Positions 1 through 8,834 of a stretch of 56,000 bases of DNA are shown one piece after another. This stretch comes from Spartobacteria bacterium (GTDB taxonomy: Bacteria > Verrucomicrobiota > Verrucomicrobiia > Chthoniobacterales > UBA10450), in contig JAJPGZ010000005.1 in assembly GCA_021325495.1 (NCBI GenBank), positions 1 to 56,000 on the forward strand. Direction: 5' to 3'. The position numbers and the translations under genes were made by a program. Numbering within the stretch: position 1 is the stretch's first letter; each line of letters begins with the position of its first letter. The notes under the pieces were generated by a model. The model searched no databases, was not told where the DNA came from, and worked only from the letters and a program-made list of their open reading frames with translations.

Positions 1-627
<627 letters not shown>

Positions 628-664
628 CTGTCCGGCACGCGCGTTTCGTGCTAGAAGATCGACA

Positions 665-883
665 ATGGAAATAAAGCTAACGGCTGTCTTTCGAAAATTT
701 CCTGAAGGTTATGCGGCATTCGTCGAAGAATTGCCCGGCGCGAATACGCAAGGCGCAACGCTCGATGAAGCGCGTGCAAATTTGAAGGAAGCGGTCGAAA
801 TGGTTTTACAGGCGAACCGCGAACTGGCGGAAGAGTCGTTGCGCGGTGCGGACGTTTTGCGTGAACCGCTCGCGACTGGATGA
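665..883 (+). CDS. hicB: HicB-family antitoxin
   Basis: A 72-residue protein with the HicB pattern: an N-terminal beta strand pair, the EGYAAFVEELPGANTQGATLDEA stretch (positions about 15-37, the HicB signature of the degraded RNase H fold), then a helix. It lacks the separate C-terminal DNA-binding domain of longer HicB proteins. It overlaps the toxin gene downstream by four bases (ATGA), so the two are translationally coupled. HicB normally binds and neutralises HicA. The order antitoxin-toxin is the reverse of canonical hicAB. The ATG directly follows a copy of the dispersed AAGATCGACA motif, which occupies the place where a ribosome-binding site is expected. Confidence 0.85.
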   Translation: MEIKLTAVFRKFPEGYAAFVEELPGANTQGATLDEARANLKEAVEMVLQANRELAEESLRGADVLREPLATG

Positions 884-1065
884 AGCGTCGCGACCTGATC
901 CGACATCTTGAAAACCACGGCTGTGAATTCCTGCGCGAAGGAGGAAATCACAGTATCTATGTCAATCGGCGCGCGCAGAAATCGTCGGCCGTTCCGCGGC
1001 ATCGCGAGATCATCGACTTTCTCGCGCAAAAGATTTGCAAAGACTTGGACATTCCGAAGCCGTGA
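880..1065 (+). CDS. hicA: HicA-family mRNA interferase toxin
   Basis: A 61-residue HicA-like toxin, a small dsRBD-fold ribonuclease that cleaves mRNA when its antitoxin is lost. Visible features are the N-terminal MKRRDLIRHLENHGCEFLREGG segment of the family, split here as residues 1-22, the catalytic His in GGNHSIY (about residues 21-27), and the PRHREI segment before the last helix. Start ATG overlaps the end of the HicB gene. The module is apparently complete. It has no linked mobile element, so whether it is active or a domesticated relic cannot be told from sequence. Confidence 0.88.
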   Translation: MKRRDLIRHLENHGCEFLREGGNHSIYVNRRAQKSSAVPRHREIIDFLAQKICKDLDIPKP

Positions 1066-1198
1066 AGAATGCATCTTCCTGCACGAATGGAGCCGACCGG
1101 TGAGGTGGCGAGGCGTCCGAGAACACTGTCCCCGTCACCGGGGCTCGGTTTGATCAGCGGTAGATGGGCTTATTTTTGTTACGTTTTCACATCGTCAT

Positions 1199-1684
1199 AT
1201 GAAAAGGCTAATCGCGGGATTGCTATTTGTTACTGGAGGCTCAAGCCTCGCGCTTCCTCTCAGCGCGGTCATCGCCCAAGAAGGGGCAAGGCTCACTAAG
1301 AAAACGGTTGAGTGGAAACGTAAATGCGGCACTGCCGAAGATGGCAATAAGCTGTGGTATGACTGTCAACCGAAGCTCGTCGAGCTGAGTGGGGAGTGGG
1401 GAAAATTCGTCGTTATGATTAACGAGGAGTTAAAGGGAATCGGAAAACCTGCTGCCAACGAAGACAAATTAATTACTGATCGCCGGAGACTGATGCAGTT
1501 TGAATTACGCTATGCCGTGCACAACATCACATGCCTTGGCGTGGATACAGCGGAATGTTCAGACGAGGAAGCGCGGTTAACCGACGAAGGAAAGGCGTGG
1601 AGCAATGATCTCGCGTGGTGGGCGGGCTTGAGACAGTTGGATTCCCACGGAAAATCGATTCCGCTCAAGGGAGTGGATAATTAG
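1199..1684 (+). CDS. Secreted hypothetical protein
   Basis: A 161-residue protein of no family I recognise. It starts with a clear signal peptide (MKRLIAGLLFVTGG then a hydrophobic stretch ending near the AQEG at about residue 28-31), so it is probably periplasmic. The mature part has four cysteines in two close groups (KCGTAEDGNKLWYDC and CLGVDTAEC), which suggests disulphides. It stands alone with about 130 bases upstream that hold only a weak CCCCG/CGGGG stem-loop near 1125-1138. No function can be assigned. Confidence 0.7.
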   Translation: MKRLIAGLLFVTGGSSLALPLSAVIAQEGARLTKKTVEWKRKCGTAEDGNKLWYDCQPKLVELSGEWGKFVVMINEELKGIGKPAANEDKLITDRRRLMQFELRYAVHNITCLGVDTAECSDEEARLTDEGKAWSNDLAWWAGLRQLDSHGKSIPLKGVDN

Positions 1685-1768
1685 ATTTTTTGACGTGTGA
1701 CAAGTGACAAGCGGCGGTCTGAGCGAGCGGTTACTTGATCAAGCTGCTGACGGCAAGATACTCAGGTC

Positions 1769-2353
1769 ATGGGGCTAAAATCTACGATCCTGAAAAGCGG
1801 TTATTTCGGCGCGTTCTCTGTGTTGCTGTTCGTCCGAGGCGCTTCGCTCATCGCGCAGATTCCCGCAAGCGAGCTTCCTCCTGCCGGAACTGATACCGGG
1901 CTCGAAGGCAAATACGATTCGCAAAATGGGATCGCGCAATTGATCCGAGATAAGAGCCCGGAGGCGGCACGCTCGAAGATATTCGAGGACGATCGTGTGC
2001 TGGTCTTCATGCCGCTGCCGGATGAAGAGGTGGTTACACCCGGTCACGTGCTGGTGGTTCCGAAACGGTTAGGCGCGAGAAATTTGCTGGACCTTAAGCC
2101 GGACGAGATGTGCGCCCTTTTGGTCGCGGTGCAAAAAGCTGGGATCGCACAGAAAAACGGACTGGGAGCAACCGGTTTCAGAGTGCAGTCAAATAACGGG
2201 CTCAGCAGCAGCCAAACCGTTTACCATCCGCATTTTCACGTCATACCGTCTTTCGGAGGAAAAGTGCCGGGGGCGCCACCGCCGAGACGGAAATTATCGC
2301 CGGAGGAATACAAGTCGATCGGGGACAAGTTGCGCGCGGCCTGGCCGAAATAA
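1769..2353 (+). CDS. HIT-family protein with N-terminal signal or anchor
   Basis: A 194-residue protein with a histidine-triad (HIT) hydrolase/transferase domain at about residues 60-165. The HIT motif H-x-H-x-H-x-x is present as HPHFHVI, and the PGHVLVVPKR segment upstream is typical of the fold. HIT proteins cleave nucleoside phosphoramidates or dinucleoside polyphosphates. Unusually there is a hydrophobic N-terminal segment (GAFSVLLFVRGASLIAQ), so this copy may be exported or membrane-anchored, whereas most are cytosolic. A copy of the dispersed motif follows the stop codon by four bases. Substrate unknown. Confidence 0.85.
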   Translation: MGLKSTILKSGYFGAFSVLLFVRGASLIAQIPASELPPAGTDTGLEGKYDSQNGIAQLIRDKSPEAARSKIFEDDRVLVFMPLPDEEVVTPGHVLVVPKRLGARNLLDLKPDEMCALLVAVQKAGIAQKNGLGATGFRVQSNNGLSSSQTVYHPHFHVIPSFGGKVPGAPPPRRKLSPEEYKSIGDKLRAAWPK

Positions 2354-2496
2354 ACTTGTCGATCTTAGGGCGAACGGCGAAGGTCATTCGTTAGGCAACT
2401 TCGCTCTTCGAAAGTTGGAAACACCGTCGCACGATCCTTCGTCGTTAATCCTCCTTGACGAACAAGGACAAGAACTACTACATCGGAATCTCTACG

Positions 2497-2898
2497 ATGA
2501 AGCCGTGGAAGCCAATTTATTGCGCCTTGCTGGGGTTAGCAATGTCGTTAGGCACTGTCTCGGTGCGAGCGGCGCCGCCGGAGCCGTTCACGAGGGATTT
2601 CTACGCGGCGCATCCTGAGCAATGGTTGGATAAGCAGGTCACGCTCTCAGTGGCTTATTTCTCGCCGGTCAAAGGGGACTTTGCCATCGACCAAATGGAA
2701 GTCATGGACGCCTACACCTTTCATAATCATGTCGACGGCGGACACATTAACGTGGTGGCCTCGCCGGAAGTCTTCGCCCGTTTAAAGACGCTCTGCGGCA
2801 CGCATGTCCTGAAGAAAGCGGGCTGGGTCCAGACCACGCAGATCCACGGCATCTTCAAACAAAAGGACGGCCAATATTACGTGCAGGTGGACAGATAA
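2497..2898 (+). CDS. Secreted hypothetical protein (133 aa)
   Basis: I place the start at the ATG at 2497 and not at the in-frame TTG at 2455, because 2497 begins a good signal peptide (MKPWKPIYCALLGLAMSLG, cleavage near VRAA) with GGAA a few bases upstream. The mature part of about 105 residues (FTRDFYAAHPEQW, VTLSVAYFSP) looks like a small beta-barrel or OB-like domain in which one would measure metabolites or ligands, but I do not recognise a family. It is probably periplasmic. Neighbours are unrelated small exported proteins. Confidence 0.72.
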   Translation: MKPWKPIYCALLGLAMSLGTVSVRAAPPEPFTRDFYAAHPEQWLDKQVTLSVAYFSPVKGDFAIDQMEVMDAYTFHNHVDGGHINVVASPEVFARLKTLCGTHVLKKAGWVQTTQIHGIFKQKDGQYYVQVDR

Positions 2899-2983
2899 GT
2901 AAGAATTCGGCGGGAAATGTTCTTTTCATGCTCGAAGCGACGACGCGATCTTCGTCGCCACGGCATGCGCTTGAGGTAAACGG

Positions 2984-3391
2984 GTGTCGCGCGTAAGCAA
3001 GATCACATATGCGTTGCTCGCCTTTTCGTTTGTCGGACTGGGAGCGACGCACTGGATTGCCGTTCACTATTTCGGTGGAGACAAACAGTTCATGCAGACT
3101 CCGCTCGGGAGCTTTCTTATTTGGACATTCGCGCTGATGTGGCTGGTCGCGCTGCTCGCATTGCTGCCGGTGTCGATCTTGCGCGACAGGCGCAACATGC
3201 CCGAATCCCAAATGACGATTTACCCGTGGTGGCAGTGGCTGTTGCTGATTCCGTATTTCGCGCATGACAATAACGCGAAGGTGCCACGATGGATTTACAT
3301 TCCGATTTTTGCGATCGGACTGATTCTGGCGGGCGCTCTATTGATAATCTTTGTCGCGGCCGCGTGGTTTAAACTATTCGGACACTCTTAA
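2984..3391 (+). CDS. Small membrane protein, about three transmembrane helices
   Basis: A 135-residue hydrophobic protein with apparent membrane helices at about residues 7-26, 43-66 and 105-130 and a short tryptophan-rich loop (YPWWQWLLLIPYF) that may form a fourth. The start is a GTG preceded by GAGG about ten bases upstream. A copy of the dispersed motif is inside the coding region, where it encodes VSIL. No family recognised and no operon partner, since the next gene is 197 bases away. Confidence 0.7.
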   Translation: MSRVSKITYALLAFSFVGLGATHWIAVHYFGGDKQFMQTPLGSFLIWTFALMWLVALLALLPVSILRDRRNMPESQMTIYPWWQWLLLIPYFAHDNNAKVPRWIYIPIFAIGLILAGALLIIFVAAAWFKLFGHS

Positions 3392-3490
3392 TCCGCGACC
3401 GCGTGCGACGCAGTTGATGTCGATCGTCTTTCGATGTTCTCCGGCGCTTGGCTCGCCTCGATTGCTTGATCATTTGGATAAACGGAACCC

Positions 3491-3510
3491 GCCCGCGAAT
3501 TGTCGCGGGC
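3491..3510 (+). terminator. Stem-loop between genes, possible terminator
   Basis: A perfect 8-bp stem (GCCCGCGA / TCGCGGGC) with an ATTG loop lies about 100 bases after the preceding membrane protein stop and 80 bases before the next start. There is no T-run, only CTTCCCC, so termination is plausible but not shown. Confidence 0.4.
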
Positions 3511-3588
3511 CTTCCCCATCGACGTTGCTCTATGTGTCGATCTTCCAATATTCTTGCCGCAGATCAGACCAAATGCTGCGATAGGGAA

Positions 3589-3936
3589 ATGAGATCTACC
3601 CGGACCGTCACCGTTTCAGTTCTACTCGTTCTTTTATTTTCGGTCGGGTCATTGGCCGCGGCGGGCGCGGGTGCACGGGGTTCGATCGAAGGGACCTTCG
3701 TCGGAATCGAGGAAGGAAATCCCAAGTATTTTCTGATCAAGGAAACGGGCGGCGGCGAACATCGGTTTGTTATTCTGGAACCGGGTACATCTGTGCAACC
3801 CTATTTGGACAATCCCTCCAAATTCAAAGGCCGCGCGGTAAAGGTTTATTGGCATAAGAAGGTAACTGCCGACGGTTTCACGACAACCGTCGAGAAAGTG
3901 GAGTCGTTAGGGGAAACAAAAGCTAACGGAGGATGA
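3589..3936 (+). CDS. Secreted hypothetical protein coupled to the MacB-like permease
   Basis: The ATG at 3589 is preferred over upstream in-frame starts, since it is preceded by AGGG and begins a signal peptide (MRSTRTVTVSVLLVLLFSVG, cleavage near AAAGAGA). The 115-residue product has a mature beta-rich domain (GSIEGTFVGIEEGNPKYF, then FVILEPGTSVQPYL) resembling small OB-like secreted proteins; family unknown. Its last codons overlap the start of the large permease gene by four bases (ATGA), so the pair is probably cotranscribed and translationally coupled. Confidence 0.72.
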   Translation: MRSTRTVTVSVLLVLLFSVGSLAAAGAGARGSIEGTFVGIEEGNPKYFLIKETGGGEHRFVILEPGTSVQPYLDNPSKFKGRAVKVYWHKKVTADGFTTTVEKVESLGETKANGG

Positions 3937-6359
3937 CAACTTTTCTGCACGACATTCGTTACGGGTTCCGCATGCTGCTGAAGCATAAAGGCTTCACCGC
4001 GGTGGCCGTGATCGCGCTCGGGCTCGGCATTGGCGCGAACACCGCGATCTTCAGTCTCGTAAACGGCGTTCTCCTCCGACCGCTTCCGTTTCCGAACTCG
4101 GAACGTATAGTCTATTTCGAAGGAAAGAATCCTGCGGCGGGAATTAACGACAGCAATATTTCGTATCTCGACTTCACTGATTGGTCGCAACAAACCGATC
4201 TCTTTGCGAGTGCCGCGGCGTACTGGACCGGGAACGCCGACCTCAGCGGTGACGGAGCGGAACCCGAGGCCGTGCCCCGCGCAGGCGTGACGCCGGGTTT
4301 TTTCTCCGTGCTGGGTGTTCAGCCTGTTCTTGGCCGAGCGATCGTTCCCGAAGACGACAAACCAGCCTCGTTCAACGAAGGGCGCGGTACCGTCGCGATC
4401 ATCAGCCATGGCTTGTGGAAGCGCCGCTTCGGATCCGACCCGGCCATCATCGGAAGGCAGGTGGTGATGAAGTCGAGGCCTCTCACAATTATTGGCGTGA
4501 TGCCGGCGGGGTTCGAATACCCGGAGCAAACGCAGATCTGGGTAAACAGCGCGGTCAATCTCTCAGAAGAGCCGCGCGATAATCGCGCGTGGTCGGCCAT
4601 CGCGCGTATCAAACCAGGCGTCGATTTGAAGCGCGCTCAAACTCAGATTAGCGCGATCAACGCGCAACTCGATAAGCAGTTTCACGAAACGAACAAAGGC
4701 TGGGACGTCTCGCTCTGGACGCTCCACGAACGACTCGTTAGGGAAATAAAGCCGTCGTTACTCGCGCTGCTCGGCGCCGTCGGGTTCGTGCTCCTCATCG
4801 CCTGCGCGAACGTGGCCAATCTTCTCCTCGCCCGCAGCGCCGCGCGGCAAAAGGAAATCGCGATTCGGGCCGCGATGGGCGCGAGTCGCACGCGCGTTTT
4901 GCGGCAGATGCTGACGGAAAGTATTTTGCTCTCGGCCATCGGCGGGATTGCGGGACTCATTCTCAGCATCTGGTTAACTGACGTGCTGATGTCGATCTTG
5001 CCCGAAGGCGCGCCGCGGCTCGAGCAGATCGGGATCGATTATCACGTGCTGCTTTTCGCGTTCGGAATTTCGGCGCTTACCGGAATTCTTTTCGGTTTCG
5101 TTCCCGCCCTCCAGGCGTCGAAGCTCGACGTCACCAGTGCATTGAAAGTAGGCGGACGCATCGGTGAGGGACATCGGCGGACGAGCGCGCGTGCTCTATT
5201 ATTAATAGGCGAAGTCGCGCTCTCGTTGATGCTGCTGGTCGGCGCTGGATTGCTCATCAAGAGCTTCCTTCGACTTCAGGAGATTCGGCCCGGCTTCAAT
5301 TCCCACAACGTTCTCGTCGCCAACCTGGCGTTGCCCTACCCGAAATATCAGTATGAGCAGTTTGAGGAATTTTTCCGGCGGTTGAAAGAACGGCTGGAAG
5401 CCGCGCCCGGCGTGCAAGCGGCCGGAGGCAGCATCAATCTTCCGCTCAATGCGAGTGGTTACGCGATTGGACGCGGATTTATTCCGGAAGGCCGGCCGCT
5501 CACGGTGGACGAAAACAGGGACGCGATGTTCTCCGCCATCACCGGCGATTACTTTCGCGCCCTGCAAATTCCGTTGCTGGCCGGGCGCACTTTCGAGCCT
5601 AACGACAATGCGGACGGACCGAAGGTGGTCATCATCAACGAGACCATCGCGAAACGTCATTTCGGTTCGCCCGCCGAGGCGATCGGCAAACGCCTTTCCA
5701 TCTGGCACGACGAAAAATTCATGCGCGAAATCATCGGGGTCGTCGGCGACACCAAGACTGGTTCTCTGACAGGAGAAGGTGGCGCGCAAATCTACGTGCC
5801 GAACGCTCAGGCCAAGTTCAATTTCATGGGGCTGGTCATTCGAACCGCGGGCGACCCGGCCGCTTTTGCTAACACCTTGCGGCATGAAGTGCAGGCGCTC
5901 GACAAGGACCAGCCCATCTACAACGTCCGCACGATGGACGATCTGGTGACGAATTCGTTGGGCACGCGGCGCGTTTCCATGCAGCTCTTCACCGTCTTCG
6001 CCATCGCCGCGCTCTTGCTCGCCGCGCTCGGCATCTACGGCGTCATGGCTTACACGGTCACGCAACGCACGAAGGAGATCGGCATCCGCATGGCGCTCGG
6101 GGCGCAGAGAAGTGATGTCCTCGGACTAGTCGTTAGGCAGGGAATGACGCTGGCCGCGATTGGTGTTGTCGCTGGACTGGCCGGTGCCTTTGGACTCACA
6201 CGCGTCATGGCAAGTTTGCTTTTCCATGTGCAGCCGGATGATCCGACGACGTACGTCGCGATTTCGTTTCTGCTCATCGTCGTCGCGTTTCTCGCCTGCT
6301 ATTTGCCCGCACGTCGCGCCGCGAAACTCGACCCGGTGATTGCTCTCTCGCGCACGTAA
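3933..6359 (+). CDS. MacB/FtsX-type ABC permease, orphan duplicated-permease (ADOP) family
   Basis: An 808-residue inner-membrane protein made of two tandem MacB_PCD plus FtsX units. Each unit has a membrane helix (first at about 20-43, ALGLGIGANTAIFSLVNG), a periplasmic domain, then three helices (about 275-400 and 690-800). The N-terminal DIRYGFRMLLKHKGFTAVAV segment and repeated GIRAAMGA/GIRMALGA segments are typical of the ADOP family, abundant in Acidobacteria and found in Verrucomicrobia. There is no ATPase subunit beside it, as is usual for these orphans. Role probably in export or envelope stress; substrate unknown. Confidence 0.9.
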   Translation: MTTFLHDIRYGFRMLLKHKGFTAVAVIALGLGIGANTAIFSLVNGVLLRPLPFPNSERIVYFEGKNPAAGINDSNISYLDFTDWSQQTDLFASAAAYWTGNADLSGDGAEPEAVPRAGVTPGFFSVLGVQPVLGRAIVPEDDKPASFNEGRGTVAIISHGLWKRRFGSDPAIIGRQVVMKSRPLTIIGVMPAGFEYPEQTQIWVNSAVNLSEEPRDNRAWSAIARIKPGVDLKRAQTQISAINAQLDKQFHETNKGWDVSLWTLHERLVREIKPSLLALLGAVGFVLLIACANVANLLLARSAARQKEIAIRAAMGASRTRVLRQMLTESILLSAIGGIAGLILSIWLTDVLMSILPEGAPRLEQIGIDYHVLLFAFGISALTGILFGFVPALQASKLDVTSALKVGGRIGEGHRRTSARALLLIGEVALSLMLLVGAGLLIKSFLRLQEIRPGFNSHNVLVANLALPYPKYQYEQFEEFFRRLKERLEAAPGVQAAGGSINLPLNASGYAIGRGFIPEGRPLTVDENRDAMFSAITGDYFRALQIPLLAGRTFEPNDNADGPKVVIINETIAKRHFGSPAEAIGKRLSIWHDEKFMREIIGVVGDTKTGSLTGEGGAQIYVPNAQAKFNFMGLVIRTAGDPAAFANTLRHEVQALDKDQPIYNVRTMDDLVTNSLGTRRVSMQLFTVFAIAALLLAALGIYGVMAYTVTQRTKEIGIRMALGAQRSDVLGLVVRQGMTLAAIGVVAGLAGAFGLTRVMASLLFHVQPDDPTTYVAISFLLIVVAFLACYLPARRAAKLDPVIALSRT

Positions 6360-6439
6360 CGACTGAATCGCGCGCCATAATTGAACTCGAACCTATCGAG
6401 AACAATCGAAACGCTCTTTAGCGTCGCGCGATCCTATGG

Positions 6440-6871
6440 ATGGGTCGTATTCTGAGCGACATGAAAACGCTTCTCTCTTTTCTTTGCGGCGCCGCAGTGA
6501 TGTTCGGGATCAGCGCGATGAGCGGATCGAATCCTGCGCATCACGTTTTCGAATTGCGTTTGTATCACGTGCACGAAGGAAAAATGGATGCGCTCAAAGC
6601 ACGCTTCGGCGATTACACCGACGCGCTGTTCAAGCGACATAACATGAAGAGCGTTGGTTATTGGGTGCCCGAAGATGCGCCGGAATCGCAAAACCTATTT
6701 GTCTACATCCTCGAACATTCGAGCCGGACCGAGGCGAAGAAAAATTGGGACGCGTTCCATGACGACCCGGAATGGCAGAAGGTGAAAGCGGAATCGGAAA
6801 AGAACGGCCCGCTGGTCGACAAGATCGACAACTACTTCATGGATCCGACCAGTTATTCAGCTTCGCGGTAG
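6440..6871 (+). CDS. NIPSNAP-family protein with signal sequence
   Basis: A 143-residue NIPSNAP protein (ferredoxin-like alpha+beta barrel fold). The ELRLYHVHEGKMDALKARF segment, the GYWVPEDAPESQN loop and VYILEHSS match the family. The N-terminus is hydrophobic (LLSFLCGAAVMFGISAM), so it is probably exported. Start is either 6440 or the ATG at 6461, which gives a shorter, more regular signal peptide. A copy of the dispersed motif is in frame as KID near the C-terminus, and a second copy in opposite orientation lies just after the stop codon. Function of bacterial members is not established. Confidence 0.85.
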   Translation: MGRILSDMKTLLSFLCGAAVMFGISAMSGSNPAHHVFELRLYHVHEGKMDALKARFGDYTDALFKRHNMKSVGYWVPEDAPESQNLFVYILEHSSRTEAKKNWDAFHDDPEWQKVKAESEKNGPLVDKIDNYFMDPTSYSASR

Positions 6872-6928
6872 CAATACATCAGTATTTGTCGATCTTGCGC
6901 GCATTCCGCCGGCTCACGGCAAGCAAAA

Positions 6929-6954
6929 CGGCCGAACGTCTTCACGTTCGGCCG
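6929..6954. terminator. Bidirectional terminator hairpin between convergent genes
   Basis: A perfect 11-bp inverted repeat (CGGCCGAACGT / ACGTTCGGCCG) around a CTTC loop lies between the NIPSNAP gene and the convergent secreted-protein gene. An A-rich stretch (AAGCAAAA) precedes it and a T-rich stretch (CTGTTAATTT) follows, so it can act in both directions. Confidence 0.75.
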
Positions 6955-6983
6955 CTGTTAATTTCAATCCGTCGAATTACCGG

Positions 6984-7451
6984 CTACGACTTGTCGTAAA
7001 ACGATTTGCTCGTGACCTTCACGCCCTTGGCGTTGGTCATGTTGCTCGTGACCGTGCGCGTCTTTCCGTCCTCTGCGACAACGATCGTTCCGTCACCGAC
7101 TTCTTTGCCGTCCTTTTTGCTGACCATGTCGATCTTGCGGTCGCCGCTCAGTTTGAACGAGCGAGTATCGGAAGTGGGGTCGCCCGTAACCGGATAATCT
7201 TTGCCGTCGAGTTTTCCGGTCCAAACGGTATGCGCTTTCTTACCTTCGGCATCAATGCCATCAACGGTGCACTTCTCCATGTCGCCCGCTTTTTCCCACA
7301 CCACCATGGTGCTCTTGCCGGCGCCGTCGCCGAAGGTGGATTTACTTTCGTTCAATTTCCACGTGCCCTCGGTTGGGTTGCCCGCGAAACACATGGCCGC
7401 GGCCGCGATTGAAAGCAGCGCGCCCAAACTAACTGTTTTTGTTCTCATCAA
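6984..7451 (-). CDS. Secreted hypothetical beta-rich protein
   Basis: A 155-residue exported protein: signal peptide at 1-23 (LGALLSIAAAAMCFAG), then a domain with the pattern NPTEGTWKLNESKSTF that is common to small lipocalin-like secreted proteins of Acidobacteria and Verrucomicrobia. Repeated short strands (VVWEKAGDM, HTVWTGKLDGKDYPV, TVTSNMTN) suggest an up-and-down barrel. Two ATG codons at the N-terminus (7451 and 7448) are equally possible starts. Ligand or role unknown. It faces a 230-base divergent intergenic region. Confidence 0.72.
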   Translation of the reverse strand: MMRTKTVSLGALLSIAAAAMCFAGNPTEGTWKLNESKSTFGDGAGKSTMVVWEKAGDMEKCTVDGIDAEGKKAHTVWTGKLDGKDYPVTGDPTSDTRSFKLSGDRKIDMVSKKDGKEVGDGTIVVAEDGKTRTVTSNMTNAKGVKVTSKSFYDKS

Positions 7452-7682
7452 TATTTCATTTCTAATTCACGGGAAGCCCGTGTGTGTGAGCGGACCATGC
7501 CCAAGGTTTAGACCGCGACGGGCAACGGTCGATGCTATTGCCGCCGAACCGGTTGGGAAACCGGATGCTCGCTTGCTGGGCGTTAGAGCTTGTTAGTCCA
7601 CGATGCGGGTAAATGCAATCGGTTTCACCGAAGTATCGAGATCAGCATCGCCTCGAAGCGCATCCCAAACTAGTTTGATGAT

Positions 7683-8183
7683 ATGGCAATGATCGACGCG
7701 ATTTTAGAGAGTGATTTGGGAGTGGATCAAAAGTACAAACATGGACCGAAACAGGTGACGCCGGCCGAATCGATCGACACCAGCGGCGCGGTGTTGAAGT
7801 GGTACCGGCTTGCTCCGCAAGATCGACAAGTACCGGATGAGATCGATCGGTTGGCGCGCACTTACCTAACGAAAACGAATTTGGAAGCGAAGGGACTCGG
7901 CTTCGTCATTCTGCACCGGTGCGGCGAAGATTTTTATTTCCTGATCGTGAGCACATGGCGCGGGAACAACGAACTTTGGGAGACGGTCTTCTACAAGAAT
8001 GGCGACGCGATGAAGGATTTTGATTTGTGGCCGCGCGACGGAACGCATAAGCCGGCCTTCTGCGTGTGGGAACTCGCGCCGGTCTGGCACGAGACGAAAT
8101 CGTGGGAACGTTTCCTCATGTCCGCGCGCGATGAAGCCGCGGCGAGGGTTTGGTCAAACGATCTTTATTCCGGCCCAGCCTAA
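7683..8183 (+). CDS. Hypothetical protein (166 aa)
   Basis: A soluble 166-residue protein with no signal peptide or membrane segment. Conserved-looking features are the tryptophan-rich FLIVSTWRGNNELWETVFYKN stretch (residues about 80-100, written here in part) and WELAPVWHETKSWERFL near the C-terminus. It resembles uncharacterised single-domain proteins seen next to unrelated genes; I cannot name a family. The upstream 230 bases form a divergent promoter region with the preceding minus-strand gene, in which I see no clear operator. Confidence 0.72.
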   Translation: MAMIDAILESDLGVDQKYKHGPKQVTPAESIDTSGAVLKWYRLAPQDRQVPDEIDRLARTYLTKTNLEAKGLGFVILHRCGEDFYFLIVSTWRGNNELWETVFYKNGDAMKDFDLWPRDGTHKPAFCVWELAPVWHETKSWERFLMSARDEAAARVWSNDLYSGPA

Positions 8184-8236
8184 CGAGCACAAATTCGTCA
8201 CCGCAGAGCACACGGAGATAAATCACAACCACAAAG

Positions 8237-8812
8237 ATGATGAAAGGCGCGGATACGAAGAAGAAATTGTCGATCAAAGAGCGTGAGGAGTTGCTCGAAA
8301 CCTTGCAGGCGCGTTTCGAAAAGAACATGAAACGCCACAAGGGTCTTAGTTGGCCGAAGGTGAAAGCAAAGCTGGAGGCGAATCCGGCAAAGCTGTGGTC
8401 GCTTTACATTATGGAAACGACTGGCGGCGAACCCGACGTGGTCGGTCAGGATAAGAAAACCGGCGCATACATATTCTTTGATTGTTCCGCCCAAACGCCG
8501 AGGGGCCGCGTCAGTTTTTGTTATGACGACGACGCTTTGGAGGCGAGGAGGGAACATAAACCGAAGGACAGCGCGGTCGGAATGGCGACAGAGATGGTTG
8601 TCGATCTTTTAACGGAAGAAGAATATTTCGCGCTGCAGAAACTGGGAGAGTTCGACACGAAAAGATCGAGCTGGATCAAAACGCCGGCGGAAATCAGAAA
8701 GCTTGGCGGCGCGCTTTACGGCACGCGCAGTTACGGTCGCGTGTTCATCGGAAGCAATGGCGCGGAATCGTACTACAGCGGCCGAGGGTTCCGTGCCTCG
8801 CTCCGCGTCTGA
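8237..8812 (+). CDS. DUF4256-family protein
   Basis: A 191-residue protein of the DUF4256 family, shown by the N-terminal LLETLQARFEKNMKRH, the GGEPDVVGQDKKTG segment and the ARREHKPKDSAVGMA segment that are typical of it. It is soluble, with no signal peptide. The family occurs in many bacteria and its role is unknown. The stop is followed by a convergent MOSC-protein gene after 22 bases, so there is little room for a terminator between them. Confidence 0.88.
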   Translation: MMKGADTKKKLSIKEREELLETLQARFEKNMKRHKGLSWPKVKAKLEANPAKLWSLYIMETTGGEPDVVGQDKKTGAYIFFDCSAQTPRGRVSFCYDDDALEARREHKPKDSAVGMATEMVVDLLTEEEYFALQKLGEFDTKRSSWIKTPAEIRKLGGALYGTRSYGRVFIGSNGAESYYSGRGFRASLRV

Positions 8813-8834
8813 GAGGCAGCGGGTGGCGGCGATT

